Part shown: piece by piece, positions 51,766-60,801 of the stretch
Position numbering within the stretch: the stretch's first letter is position 1
How the letters are laid out: each line of letters begins with the position of its first letter
Assembly (NCBI GenBank): GCA_944389025.1
Contig: CALXKU010000007.1
Location: forward strand, 55,683-119,682
Direction of reading: 5' to 3'
Source: an uncultured Spirochaetaceae bacterium
Lineage (GTDB): Bacteria > Spirochaetota > Spirochaetia > Sphaerochaetales > Sphaerochaetaceae
Length of the DNA: 64,000 nucleotides
The notes under the pieces: model-generated
The model's input: only the letters and a program-made list of their open reading frames with translations
Told to the model about the DNA's origin: nothing
Databases searched by the model: none
Made by a program: the position numbers and the translations under genes

Positions 51766-52539
51766 TCACTCCTGGTAGCCAAGGATCTCAGAAATCTTGT
51801 TTGCGGTTTTCCTTATCAGACGTACCGTGTTCTCAAAATCATCACGGTCAAAGCGGAAAACAGGCCAGGATACGCTAATAGCAGCGACTACCTTGTTCTC
51901 GTAATCCTTTATCGGGCATGCGATGCACATCACCTGCTCCTCATGTTCCTCGTCATCTACCGAGTATCCTCTTCTCTTGACCCTCTCTAGCTCTTCCCTG
52001 AGAGCTTCCTCACTTCTTATGGACTTTGCCGTGTAAGGTTTGAGAGGATTCCTTTCAAGATAGCCCCTTAGTTCCTCGTCGCCCATCTCTGCAAGGAAGA
52101 TCTTACCGATTGCGGTACAGTAAAGGGGAATCACCTTGCCGATTCTGGAGTACATTCTCAGCGTGTACGATGACTCCTCCTTCAGTACGTATACGGCGTA
52201 ATCATCCTGAGGGATGCCCATGTGGACTGTCTCTCCAAGAGTCTTGCAGAGTTCCAGTGCGAACGGGCGTGCGGTGCTTACGAGGTCTATGTATTTCAGC
52301 GACCGCGATCCGACGGAGAACATCTTCAGCGTCAGATGATAGCGGTCTGCTGAATCACGGTAGACGTAACCGAGGTTTGCCAAGGATGAGAGAAAGCGAA
52401 GAAGGGTAGCCTTAGGAAGTTCTGTCTCCCTGCTAAGGTTCTCCAGATTGCTTGATTCGCATTCAGATAGCGTCTCAAGGATGTTGATGGTGCGCAGTAC
52501 CGCACTCATCTGCTTTTCATCATCCTTCTCCCTGGTCAT
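51766..52539 (-). CDS. kdgR: IclR-family transcriptional regulator, KdgR-like
   Basis: The 257-residue protein has an N-terminal winged helix (SAVLRTINILETL, then LENLSRETELPKATLLRFLSSLANLGYV) and an IclR effector domain with YCTAIGKIFLAEM and the conserved Cys region EEQVMCIACPI. The IclR regulator KdgR represses uronate genes by binding GAAA/TTTC boxes and is released by KDG. The operon position after uxaC, with a 2-nt gap, and matching boxes at uxaB and kdgK/eda support that role. The ATG overlaps a GAGGG at the end of uxaC. Confidence 0.85.
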   Translation of the reverse strand: MTREKDDEKQMSAVLRTINILETLSECESSNLENLSRETELPKATLLRFLSSLANLGYVYRDSADRYHLTLKMFSVGSRSLKYIDLVSTARPFALELCKTLGETVHMGIPQDDYAVYVLKEESSYTLRMYSRIGKVIPLYCTAIGKIFLAEMGDEELRGYLERNPLKPYTAKSIRSEEALREELERVKRRGYSVDDEEHEEQVMCIACPIKDYENKVVAAISVSWPVFRFDRDDFENTVRLIRKTANKISEILGYQE

Positions 52540-52541
52540 AA

Positions 52542-53945
52542 TCAGCCCTCAAAGTATTTTTGCGCGTTATTGAATGAGATGTCCTCTACAATCTTTCCGA
52601 GCATTTCCTCATCATACGGGATTTCTCCGTTTTCCGCCCATGTTCCGATGACGTTGCAGAGTATCCTTCTGAAATACTCATGTCTCGGATAAGAGAGGAA
52701 GCTTCTGGAATCGGTGAGCATTCCGATGAACTTCGGAAGTGTTCCGAGGTTTGCGAATGCCTTGATCTGCTCTTCCATTCCATCCTTGTGATCGCAGAAC
52801 CACCATGCAGAGCCCATCTGAAGCTTTCCTGCAATTCCTCCTCCCTGATAGCATCCGATGAGAGTCATGATCGTATAATAGTCCTTCGGATTGAGAGAAT
52901 AAAGGATGGTCTTTGGAACGCTGTCACTGTCTGTCAGGCGGCTGAAGAAGATTGAAATACCCTCTGCAAGCTCCTTGTCGTGAACTCCGTCATAGCCTGT
53001 GTCTGGTCCGAGCTTCTTGAACATGAGCGCATTGTTGTCCCTGATTGATGCGAAATGGAACTGCATTGCAATGTTCTTATCGTGATATGCCTTTGCAAGT
53101 GCGAAGAGAACGTATGTCCTGTATGCATCGATTTCCTCTGCGGTGAGAGCCTCCCCGTTCATCTTCTTCTCGAATACGAGGTTTACGTTCTTCTCTTCCC
53201 AGAATGTATGCGGGCATGTTACGAGTGCGTGGTCGCTTGCTCTGCAGCCAAGGCTAGCAAAGAAGTCAAGTCTGCTGATGAGAGCCGCTACGACATCGGA
53301 AGCACTCTTAATTTCCATTCCTGCAGCCTTTGCAAGCTTTGCGATATAATCAGCATAATCTGGCTTATCGATGTTGATAGCCTTGTCCGGGCGGTATGAA
53401 GGAATGACCTTTGCCGGGCACTTTCCATCCTTCCTGATTCTCTCATGCATCGCAAGGTCGTCCGCAGGATCGTCAGTCGTACCAACGGCATAGACCTTGA
53501 ATTTCTTCATGATGCCGAATACTGAGAGCTCCGGGTCTGTGGCGAACTTCTCGTTAGCCTCGTCATAGATCTTTTTCGCCGTCTTTCTTGAGAAGACGTC
53601 TGTAATGCCGAAATATCTCTGAAGCTCAAGGTGTGTCCAGTGATAGAGAGGGTTGCCGATAAGGTTCTCCATCGTCTCAGCCCATGCCATGAACTTGTCG
53701 AACGGATCCGCATCCCCTGTGATAAGATTCTCATCGAATCCCATCCATCTCATCTGTCTCCATTTGTAATGGTCTCCACCGAGCCATGCGTCGGTAATGG
53801 TTGTGAATCTCTTATCTTCCGCAATCTGTGACGGAATAAGATGACAGTGGTAATCGAAAATAGGCATCTTGGCTGCATGCTCGTGGAAAAGCTTTTCAGC
53901 CATCTTGTTCTCTAAAAGAAAGTTCTCATCCATGAATTTCTTCAT
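52542..53945 (-). CDS. uxaC: Uronate isomerase
   Basis: The 467-residue protein is a typical UxaC: MPIFDYHCHLIP (metal His residues), KWRQMRWMG, CTTDDP-like VGTTDDPADDLAMH and a C-terminal LTDSRSFLSYPRHEYFRRILC. It isomerises galacturonate to tagaturonate and glucuronate to fructuronate. The ATG at 53945 follows AAGGAGG; an upstream in-frame ATG at 53996 lies before the hairpin and is not used. A hairpin separates it from uxaA. Confidence 0.95.
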   Translation of the reverse strand: MKKFMDENFLLENKMAEKLFHEHAAKMPIFDYHCHLIPSQIAEDKRFTTITDAWLGGDHYKWRQMRWMGFDENLITGDADPFDKFMAWAETMENLIGNPLYHWTHLELQRYFGITDVFSRKTAKKIYDEANEKFATDPELSVFGIMKKFKVYAVGTTDDPADDLAMHERIRKDGKCPAKVIPSYRPDKAINIDKPDYADYIAKLAKAAGMEIKSASDVVAALISRLDFFASLGCRASDHALVTCPHTFWEEKNVNLVFEKKMNGEALTAEEIDAYRTYVLFALAKAYHDKNIAMQFHFASIRDNNALMFKKLGPDTGYDGVHDKELAEGISIFFSRLTDSDSVPKTILYSLNPKDYYTIMTLIGCYQGGGIAGKLQMGSAWWFCDHKDGMEEQIKAFANLGTLPKFIGMLTDSRSFLSYPRHEYFRRILCNVIGTWAENGEIPYDEEMLGKIVEDISFNNAQKYFEG

Positions 53946-53966
53946 TGTTTCCTCCTTATGCAATAA

Positions 53967-53988
53967 AGGGGAGAAAATCCTCTCCCCT
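53967..53988 (-). other. Intercistronic hairpin between uxaA and uxaC
   Basis: An 8-bp AGGGGAGA/TCTCCCCT stem with a 6-nt loop, followed by TTTATT on the minus strand. It may tune uxaC-kdgR expression relative to uxaBA. Confidence 0.55.
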
Positions 53989-54002
53989 GAATTCATGTCT
54001 TA

Positions 54003-55520
54003 TTATAGCACGACTCCATCTTTGAAAATCGATATCTCTGAGTAGCCGTTTATCTCGTTCTTTGTCTTTTTCTCACCGTTCGCGATATCGATGATGAGAT
54101 GCATCAGATCGGATAGCACCTTCTCCGGATCCTCCTCAAGCATCGCTCCTGCATTGAAATCGATCCAGTTGGCTTTCTTTTCTGCAAGAGTAGGATTGGT
54201 TGCAATCTTGACGGTCGGAACAGGAGATCCAAGTGGAGTTCCCCTTCCTGTCGTAAAGAGGATCATATGTGCTCCTGCCGCGCTCTGCACTGTTGTCGAT
54301 ACGATGTCGTTTCCCGGCCCGGTTAGCAGGTTCATGCCGTTTTGCGATACCCTTTCGCCGTACTTGAGCACTGCTGATACAGGAGCTCTTCCTCCCTTCT
54401 GAATGCATCCAAGACTCTTATCCTCAAGTGTCGTGATACCACCGGCTTTGTTTCCCGGACTTGGATTCTCATATACGACCTGGTTGTGAGAGGTGAAATA
54501 GTGCTTGAAGCCATTTATCATGTTGACGATGTCGTTGAAAACGTCCCTGTTCACAGCCCGGTTCATCAGGATCTGCTCGGCTCCGAACATCTCCGGCACT
54601 TCTGTCAGAATAGCCGTGCCTCCCATCGCCACAAGCTCGTTCGTGAATCTTCCTACGAGCGGATTTGCCGTGATTCCTGAGAAGCCATCAGAGCCTCCGC
54701 ACTTCATGCCGACAACAAGGCGGGACAGTGGTACGCTTACCCTCTTGTCCTTCTTCATTGCCGATGCAATCTCACTCATGAGCTTTTTCGCCTCTTCAAG
54801 CTCATCCTCGTAATCCTGACAGACCATGAAACGCACTCTTTCAGGATCAACATCTCCACATAATGCCTTGAACTCGGGCATCGTGTTGTTCTCGCATCCG
54901 AGTCCGATTACCAGAACTCCTCCAGCATTCGGATGGTTGACAAGATCTGCAAGGATGATTCTCGTGTTCTCATGATCCCCTCCCATCTGGGAGCATCCGA
55001 ACGGATGGGTCCATGCATGCACCCCGTCCTCAAGTCCGAGATTCTCATTTCCCCATGCCTCGAGAGTCTTTGAAATCTGGTTCACACAACCGACTGTCGG
55101 TACGATCCAGAGTGAGTTGCGGATACCGATCTTGCCGTTCTTTCTCTCATAGGCGTTGATCCTGGGAACTCTCTGTGCGGTGTACATGTTTTTCTTTGCA
55201 TCCATCTCTAGGACGCATTCTTTTGCCGCACTCTCGTCATATTCATATTCGGCCCCTTCACTCAGCCCTGTTCTGACGTTGAAGGTGTGGACCGCGCTTC
55301 CGACGGGAATGTCATCTTTGGCATATCCGATAGGGTATCCGTATTTGATGACGGCCTCTCCCTTTTTTATGTCGGAGAGTGCGATCTTGTGCCCCGCTGT
55401 GATATCCATCGTGGCGGTGATCGTAAGGTTGTCGATGTTGAGCACATCGCCCTTTACTATGGGCGACAGTGCTACTGCGACATTGTCCTTATCGGTGATC
55501 CTAATAAGTTTTTTCGCCAT
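54003..55520 (-). CDS. uxaA: Altronate dehydratase
   Basis: The 505-residue protein is the full-length UxaA. An N-terminal SAF-type domain (about 1-90, AGHKIALSDIKKGEAVIKYG) is joined to the catalytic part with HPFGCSQMGGDHENT, VIGLGCENN, GMKCGGSDGFSGITANP and TTGRGTPLGSPVPT. It dehydrates D-altronate to 2-keto-3-deoxygluconate. GGAG precedes the ATG, which begins 2 nt from the uxaB stop. Confidence 0.95.
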   Translation of the reverse strand: MAKKLIRITDKDNVAVALSPIVKGDVLNIDNLTITATMDITAGHKIALSDIKKGEAVIKYGYPIGYAKDDIPVGSAVHTFNVRTGLSEGAEYEYDESAAKECVLEMDAKKNMYTAQRVPRINAYERKNGKIGIRNSLWIVPTVGCVNQISKTLEAWGNENLGLEDGVHAWTHPFGCSQMGGDHENTRIILADLVNHPNAGGVLVIGLGCENNTMPEFKALCGDVDPERVRFMVCQDYEDELEEAKKLMSEIASAMKKDKRVSVPLSRLVVGMKCGGSDGFSGITANPLVGRFTNELVAMGGTAILTEVPEMFGAEQILMNRAVNRDVFNDIVNMINGFKHYFTSHNQVVYENPSPGNKAGGITTLEDKSLGCIQKGGRAPVSAVLKYGERVSQNGMNLLTGPGNDIVSTTVQSAAGAHMILFTTGRGTPLGSPVPTVKIATNPTLAEKKANWIDFNAGAMLEEDPEKVLSDLMHLIIDIANGEKKTKNEINGYSEISIFKDGVVL

Positions 55521-55521
55521 C

Positions 55522-57009
55522 TTAGTTCTCCATGAGCTTCACGATTGCCTTTTCCATGCCGCAGCTCCAGATGCTCTCAAGATCTGATGCGATCACACTT
55601 TCAAGGCCTTCGATCTTTGTCAGGTCCTGACCCCACCATGAATCCATGGAGAGAACGGCCTTAGCAATCTTCTCACTCTTCTCCTTCACAGAGGAATAGC
55701 TTGCACTGTAGAGCTCCTGGAACTTCTTGAGTACGTCCATGCTGTCCTTGATCTGGTATGTCTCTCCATTTCTGGTTCCCTTGAGGTAATCAGCCTCTAT
55801 CTCTGTTCCCTCATAGAATGAGATGAGAGCAGCAAGGCTGAATGGGAGGATCTTTGGCAGAGCTTTCTTCTTCTCGATGTAGCCAAGGAGGCTTGGAAGA
55901 TCCCTTGTCTTGAACTTTGATGTGCTGTTAAGGCTGATTGAGAGGAGAAGATGTACGATGTACGGGTTCTGGAATCTCTCAAGAACATCACCAGCATATG
56001 AGGTCAGCAGACTCTTGTCCCCGTCCATGCTCTCGATGATCTCATCAAAAAGTCCCTTCTTCATGAAGGACGAGATGAGAGGCGAGTGCATGCATTCCTC
56101 AACAGTGTTGAGTCCTGTCTGGTATGCTGCGAGCACGCTCATGGTATGCGCTCCGTTGAGTATGCGCACCTTTCTCGTGCGGAAGAATGTCATATCATCG
56201 GTCCATACGACATTAAGACCTGCCTTTCCGGTAGGAAGCTCGTCCTCGTGGCTCTTCGTCTTGTACTCTATCGCCCAGAAGAGGAAGCTCTCTGCGGCAT
56301 CGAGGAGGTTGTCGGAGTAGCCGAGCTTTTCCTGGATCTTCTCTGCCTCTGCTCTCGGGTATCCCGGAACGATCCTGTCAACCAGACTGTTGCAGAAGTC
56401 GCAGGCATTGTTTACCCAGTCCGTGAATTCCTTCTCAAGCTTCCAGTCGGCAGCATGCTGGAGAACATATTTCTTCAGTGTCTCTCCGTTTTTGTCGATA
56501 AGTTCGCATGGGATGAAGATGAGACCCTTTTCCTTTGCTCCGTTGAATGTCTTGAACCTTCTATAAAGGAAAGCGGTTACCTTTCCTGGGAATGATTTCT
56601 GAGGCTTGTCCTCAAGGCGTACGCTCGCATCATAGGCGATACCTGCCTCTGTGGTGTTGGAGAATACGAATCTGAGATCAGGATTGTCCGCCTGCACGAT
56701 GTAGTTGTCATAGTCTGTATATGCATTGAGGCATCCGCGTACGGATGTGATTTTCCTGTAGTCCTCGATTTCCTTTCCATTCTCAATTCCCCTGAGAACT
56801 GTTGTATAGAAACCGTTCTGGGCATTGATCATGTCCGCCATACCCCTTTCGAGAGGCTGGACCATTATCACATCACCATTGAAATCGGTCTTCTCGTTGA
56901 GAATATCGATCTGCCAATCGATGAAAGCTCTAAGAAAATTTCCTTCTCCAAACTGAATCGCCTTGATTGGACGCTCAGGGCGTGTTGTGATTTCCTGAAT
57001 TGCCTGCAT
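55522..57009 (-). CDS. uxaB: Tagaturonate reductase (altronate oxidoreductase)
   Basis: The 495-residue protein is a polyol/mannitol dehydrogenase-family UxaB: N-terminal IQFGEGNFLRAFIDWQ Rossmann segment, CDFCNSLVDRIVPGYPR and the catalytic Lys/Asn/His region KVRILNGAHTMSVL. It reduces D-tagaturonate to D-altronate with NADH. It is the first gene of uxaB-uxaA-uxaC-kdgR. AAGGAG and AAGGAAA precede the ATG, and a KdgR-like box covers its promoter. Confidence 0.95.
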   Translation of the reverse strand: MQAIQEITTRPERPIKAIQFGEGNFLRAFIDWQIDILNEKTDFNGDVIMVQPLERGMADMINAQNGFYTTVLRGIENGKEIEDYRKITSVRGCLNAYTDYDNYIVQADNPDLRFVFSNTTEAGIAYDASVRLEDKPQKSFPGKVTAFLYRRFKTFNGAKEKGLIFIPCELIDKNGETLKKYVLQHAADWKLEKEFTDWVNNACDFCNSLVDRIVPGYPRAEAEKIQEKLGYSDNLLDAAESFLFWAIEYKTKSHEDELPTGKAGLNVVWTDDMTFFRTRKVRILNGAHTMSVLAAYQTGLNTVEECMHSPLISSFMKKGLFDEIIESMDGDKSLLTSYAGDVLERFQNPYIVHLLLSISLNSTSKFKTRDLPSLLGYIEKKKALPKILPFSLAALISFYEGTEIEADYLKGTRNGETYQIKDSMDVLKKFQELYSASYSSVKEKSEKIAKAVLSMDSWWGQDLTKIEGLESVIASDLESIWSCGMEKAIVKLMEN

Positions 57010-57072
57010 TTTCCTTTTCTCCTTGTTTTCTGAACTTTTATATTTGCATTATTCCGCTCTTCTTAAGTAATG

Positions 57073-57116
57073 TGGAACATAGTTTCATTTTAGTTTTACA
57101 ACATAATAACTGTCAA
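57073..57116 (-). promoter_or_regulatory. uxaB promoter with KdgR-like operator
   Basis: On the minus strand TTGACA (57116-57111), 18 nt, TAAAAT (57092-57087). The box TGGAACATAGTTTCA (plus strand, 57073-57087) overlaps the -10 edge and the expected start point. It matches 12 of 15 positions of the kdgK/eda box. A repressor bound here would block initiation. Confidence 0.65.
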
Positions 57117-57216
57117 TTAAAAAGAATTGTATTTTGCCGTATCGTTTTGTCCTTTTGAGTCATTTTTTTCCTAAGGGAAAAGAGTTCATAGGAATAGTCC
57201 TCAGCTCTCAGCGCTC

Positions 57217-57245
57217 TTGCAACAGTTCATGATTATGAATAATCT
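57217..57245 (+). promoter_or_regulatory. Promoter of the GNAT gene
   Basis: TTGCAA (57217-57222), 17 nt, TAATCT (57240-57245). The ATG at 57258 follows by 12 nt without a Shine-Dalgarno site. Confidence 0.5.
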
Positions 57246-57257
57246 TCTTTTTCTGTA

Positions 57258-57956
57258 ATGAGAGAAGATATCATAGAAAGGCTTGAGGCTCTGGATAGGC
57301 TCAGTCATGTTGACATTGTACACATATTGAAAAGAGGCACTGCTAACGTGCTTTTCTATGATGAGAATGTCGGGCTCGCACTCGAGCATGACTGCGGTAC
57401 CGTTTTTTCCGTCCCTTTCAGAGAGCGTGGGCTTGAGACTCTTTATGACGCGATTGGAAGCCGGAGACTGATCTGCGTTCACTCAGATGTCATGTACTCT
57501 CATTACCTTGCCTCAGGATACAGGTCGAACGGTCCATGCTATACGTTTTCTTATTATGGTGAAAAGCTCTCCGAGGGTCCTTATCCTTTTAGGAAAATGA
57601 GGCTCTCTGAAATCCCTTTCATCTTGAAGTATTATGATTCTGATGCGCAGAGTCTTGAATATGATATCGAGAGGGGAAACCTTTTCTGTATTGAGGAGGA
57701 TGGGGTTGTGATGGGATTCTGCGGTTTCCATTCTGAGGAGGCGATGGGCCTTCTCGTGATCCTTCCCGAGCACAGGAGAAAGGGGCTGGGAGCATATATG
57801 GAGAGCCATGTCATAAACGAGGCGCTCAGTAGGGGATGGACACCGTTTTGCAACGTCTATACTACAAACAAGGCAAGCATAGCGTTGCAACAGAAGCTCG
57901 CTCTTGTTGCAGGAAATGTGCTTTCCTACTGGGTATGGACACCGAAGAGTGAGTAA
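57258..57956 (+). CDS. GNAT-family N-acetyltransferase
   Basis: The 232-residue protein has an N-terminal region of unclear fold (about 1-115) and a C-terminal GNAT domain: FCIEEDGVVMGFCGFHSEE, the acetyl-CoA-binding LLVILPEHRRKGLGAYM (about 172-188) and a C-terminal NVYTTNKASIALQQKL. It should transfer an acyl group from acyl-CoA to an amine; the acceptor is unknown. It is a single-gene unit. Confidence 0.82.
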   Translation: MREDIIERLEALDRLSHVDIVHILKRGTANVLFYDENVGLALEHDCGTVFSVPFRERGLETLYDAIGSRRLICVHSDVMYSHYLASGYRSNGPCYTFSYYGEKLSEGPYPFRKMRLSEIPFILKYYDSDAQSLEYDIERGNLFCIEEDGVVMGFCGFHSEEAMGLLVILPEHRRKGLGAYMESHVINEALSRGWTPFCNVYTTNKASIALQQKLALVAGNVLSYWVWTPKSE

Positions 57957-58070
57957 TCCTGTTCAATTTGTTGTTTTTACGTCTGTTCTTTAAAAAATAT
58001 CAAAAAAATTAATTTCTTTTTGCAACAGATTTTATTGTGCATTCTGCCTCCTTTGACCAATCTATTTTAT

Positions 58071-58099
58071 TTGACAGTGTCTATTTTGACTTATACAAT
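58071..58099 (+). promoter_or_regulatory. Consensus promoter of the nucleoside transport operon
   Basis: TTGACA (58071-58076), exactly 17 nt, TACAAT (58094-58099). The ATG at 58131 has AAGGAG upstream. This promoter also argues against the longer upstream reading frame. Confidence 0.75.
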
Positions 58100-58130
58100 T
58101 ATCACAACAACTCTATTAAGGAGAGACACA

Positions 58131-59189
58131 ATGAAAAAAATCTTAGCAGTTTTAATGATGGTTGCTCTGTCATTCTCTGTTTTCGCTCAGGGTGCGAACG
58201 AGAGTGCAGGATCTGATGCCTTGATGCTTGGCATGGTAACAGACTCCGGTACGATCGATGACCGCTCGTTCAACCAGGGAACATGGGAAGGTGTTGCCCG
58301 TGCAGCGGAGGAGCTCGGCCTTCAGTGCACATATCTTCGCCCGTCAGGAACGACGACAACCGATTATCTTACAGCTATTTCCGATCTCTATGACCAGGGA
58401 TACCGCTTCATCGCATGCCCGGGATATCTTTTCGCAGAAGCAGTTGCTCAGGCTCAGGCGATGTATGAGGACCTCATGATCATCATCATCGATGATGCTC
58501 TTGCAGCAGGAATCGGAGAGAACACTGTTGCTATTACATTCCGTGAGAACGAGGCCGGATTCCTAGCTGGAATCGCTACGGCTCTCAAGCTCCAGGAGGG
58601 AGAGGTCGGCTTTGTAGGCGGACTCGAGATTCCATCTGTTCAGAAGTTCAACTGGGGTTTCCAGCAGGGTGTCACATATGCAAACGAGAACATGGGAACG
58701 AACGTTACGATGAATGCTAACAATTTCGTATACTCAGGATCTTTCGCAGACCTTGCTCTCGGACAGCAGCTTGCAACAGCAATGTATGATGCAGGTGTTG
58801 ATGCGATTTTCGCAGCAGCTGGTGGAACCGGAGTTGGTGTTATCAACGAGGCTAAGAACAGAAGGCTCTCTGGCGAGGATGTATGGGCGGTCGGCGTTGA
58901 CGTAGACCAGTACTCAGTTGGAGATATGGGCAATGGTGAGTCCTGTATCCTTACAAGTGCTATGAAGGATGTCGCAGGTGTTGCATACGACCAGGCGATG
59001 GCTGCTGCCAACGGAACATACGAGGGTGGACGCCACATCGAGCTCGGTATCGCAGAGGACAGGGCTGGAATCCCGGCAAGCAATCCTAATCTCACACCTG
59101 AAATCGAGGCTCAGGTCCAGCAGGTAGTTGATCTCATCAAGGCTGGAAAGGTTACCGTTCAGGCAACCGGAGATGGCCTCATCAAATAA
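58131..59189 (+). CDS. BMP-family nucleoside-binding protein
   Basis: The 352-residue exported protein has a signal peptide ending VFAQGANES and the BMP/Med fold: GMVTDSGTIDDRSFNQGTWEG near the mature start, FRENEAGFLAGIATAL, VGFVGGLEIPSVQKF, then DVDQYS. Close relatives include Treponema pallidum TmpC/PnrA and other purine nucleoside receptors. It should bind nucleosides for the ABC transporter encoded downstream, with purine nucleoside phosphorylase at the operon end. Confidence 0.92.
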   Translation: MKKILAVLMMVALSFSVFAQGANESAGSDALMLGMVTDSGTIDDRSFNQGTWEGVARAAEELGLQCTYLRPSGTTTTDYLTAISDLYDQGYRFIACPGYLFAEAVAQAQAMYEDLMIIIIDDALAAGIGENTVAITFRENEAGFLAGIATALKLQEGEVGFVGGLEIPSVQKFNWGFQQGVTYANENMGTNVTMNANNFVYSGSFADLALGQQLATAMYDAGVDAIFAAAGGTGVGVINEAKNRRLSGEDVWAVGVDVDQYSVGDMGNGESCILTSAMKDVAGVAYDQAMAAANGTYEGGRHIELGIAEDRAGIPASNPNLTPEIEAQVQQVVDLIKAGKVTVQATGDGLIK

Positions 59190-59207
59190 GATAGATTCTT
59201 AAAGCAT

Positions 59208-59235
59208 AGGCCGCCCGGAAAAAGGCGGCCTTTTT
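59208..59235 (+). terminator. Terminator/attenuator after the BMP gene
   Basis: A 7-bp GGCCGCC/GGCGGCC stem is followed by five T. It lies between the abundant binding protein and the ATPase gene and probably gives partial termination. Confidence 0.8.
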
Positions 59236-59277
59236 ACCTTCTCTTGTGTCCTAAGGACACCCTCATTAGGAGAAATA

Positions 59278-60801
59278 ATGAGTCACGTAATCGAGATGAT
59301 CGGAATTCGCAAGGAATTCCCCGGAATAGTAGCAAATGATGATATAACCCTGCAGGTGGAAGAGGGCGAAATTCACGCGATACTCGGAGAGAACGGTGCT
59401 GGAAAAAGTACTCTCATGAGTATTCTCTTCGGTCTCTATCATGCGGACAGGGGTGTGATAAAGGTGAGGGGCAAGGAAGTCCATATAAACAGCCCCAACG
59501 ATGCCTTTGATCTCGGAATCGGAATGGTTCACCAGCATTTCCAGCTTGTCCATAATTTCACAGTTGCCGAGAATATCATACTTGGAAAGGAAGGTGGCTT
59601 TGTTTACGATATAAAGTCCGCCAGCAAGAAAATCAAGGAAATATCAGACCGATATGGTCTTTCAATAGATCCGGACATGATTATAGAGGAGATAACGGTT
59701 GGCATGCAGCAGAGGGTCGAGATCCTCAAAATGCTCTACCGTGATGCCGATATCCTCATATTCGACGAACCTACGGCAGTACTGACCCCTCAGGAGATTG
59801 ATGAGCTGATGCAGATCATGAGGAATCTCGCTAAGGAAGGGAAGTCCATCATACTCATCACACATAAGCTTGATGAGATCAAGGCCGTTGCGGAGCGCTG
59901 TACCATAATAAGGCGTGGTAAGCTCATAGACGTGGTGGATGTGAAGAGCACATCAGCGGAGAAAATGGCTGCCCTGATGGTCGGTCGCCCTGTTAACTTC
60001 AAAGTCGATAAGAAGGAAGCCCATCCTACCGGTGTCGTTCTTGATATAAGGAATCTCAATGTCATGAATAACAAGAACGTTCTCGGTGTCAAGGATTTCT
60101 CACTCTCCATAGAAGGCGGCGAGATCGTTGGTATCGCAGGTGTTGATGGAAATGGGCAGAGCGAGCTTGTCGAAGCCATCAGCGGGCTCAGGAAGGTTGA
60201 GAGCGGAAGCATTTTCTTCAAAGGGAAGGATATCACGCACTCTTCCATTGAGGATAGAAATGAGATGGGGCTTGGACATATTCCTGAGGACAGGCAGAAG
60301 AGGGGACTTATCCTTTCTGCACCTCTTTCAACCAATTTTGTTATCAAGGAATTCTACAAGGAGCCATATTCTAAGAACGGAATCCTTAACAGCGAGGCGA
60401 TAGAGGAGTATGGGCAGAGGATAATCGACAAGTTCGATGTCAGAAGCGGTGAGGGGATTCACTCTCTTGCGGGAAAGCTTTCAGGAGGAAACCAGCAGAA
60501 GGCGATAATCGGACGAGAGATCGAAGCCGATCCTGAGCTCCTGATCGCCGTACAGCCTACCAGAGGTCTCGATGTAGGTGCCATCGAATTCATCCATAAT
60601 GAGATTGTCAAGGAAAGAGACAGGGGTAAGGCCGTGCTTCTCGTTTCCTTCGAACTTGATGAGATTTTCAATCTTTCAGACAGAATTGCGGTAATGAACG
60701 CAGGACGCCTGATCGATATCGTGAATACCAAGGATACCGATGAGCATGCTGTCGGACTCATGATGGCAGGAATCAAGAAGGAGGAGAGAAGTGAAGTCTA
60801 A
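59278..60801 (+). CDS. Nucleoside ABC transporter ATPase (two fused NBDs)
   Basis: The 507-residue protein has two nucleotide-binding domains. NBD1 has Walker A LGENGAGKST (about 38-47), MQQRVEI in the signature region and LIFDEPTAVLTP. NBD2 has a degenerate Walker A GVDGNGQSEL, signature LSGGNQQKAIIGRE and VQPTRGLDVGA. This is the RbsA/NupO pattern found in BMP-type nucleoside importers. TTAGGAG precedes the ATG. Confidence 0.93.
   Translation: MSHVIEMIGIRKEFPGIVANDDITLQVEEGEIHAILGENGAGKSTLMSILFGLYHADRGVIKVRGKEVHINSPNDAFDLGIGMVHQHFQLVHNFTVAENIILGKEGGFVYDIKSASKKIKEISDRYGLSIDPDMIIEEITVGMQQRVEILKMLYRDADILIFDEPTAVLTPQEIDELMQIMRNLAKEGKSIILITHKLDEIKAVAERCTIIRRGKLIDVVDVKSTSAEKMAALMVGRPVNFKVDKKEAHPTGVVLDIRNLNVMNNKNVLGVKDFSLSIEGGEIVGIAGVDGNGQSELVEAISGLRKVESGSIFFKGKDITHSSIEDRNEMGLGHIPEDRQKRGLILSAPLSTNFVIKEFYKEPYSKNGILNSEAIEEYGQRIIDKFDVRSGEGIHSLAGKLSGGNQQKAIIGREIEADPELLIAVQPTRGLDVGAIEFIHNEIVKERDRGKAVLLVSFELDEIFNLSDRIAVMNAGRLIDIVNTKDTDEHAVGLMMAGIKKEERSEV

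Noticed and set aside
58000..58130. Purine riboswitch before the nucleoside operon
   Set aside because: The leader after the consensus promoter is only about 25 nt, too short for an aptamer, and the core sequences are absent.
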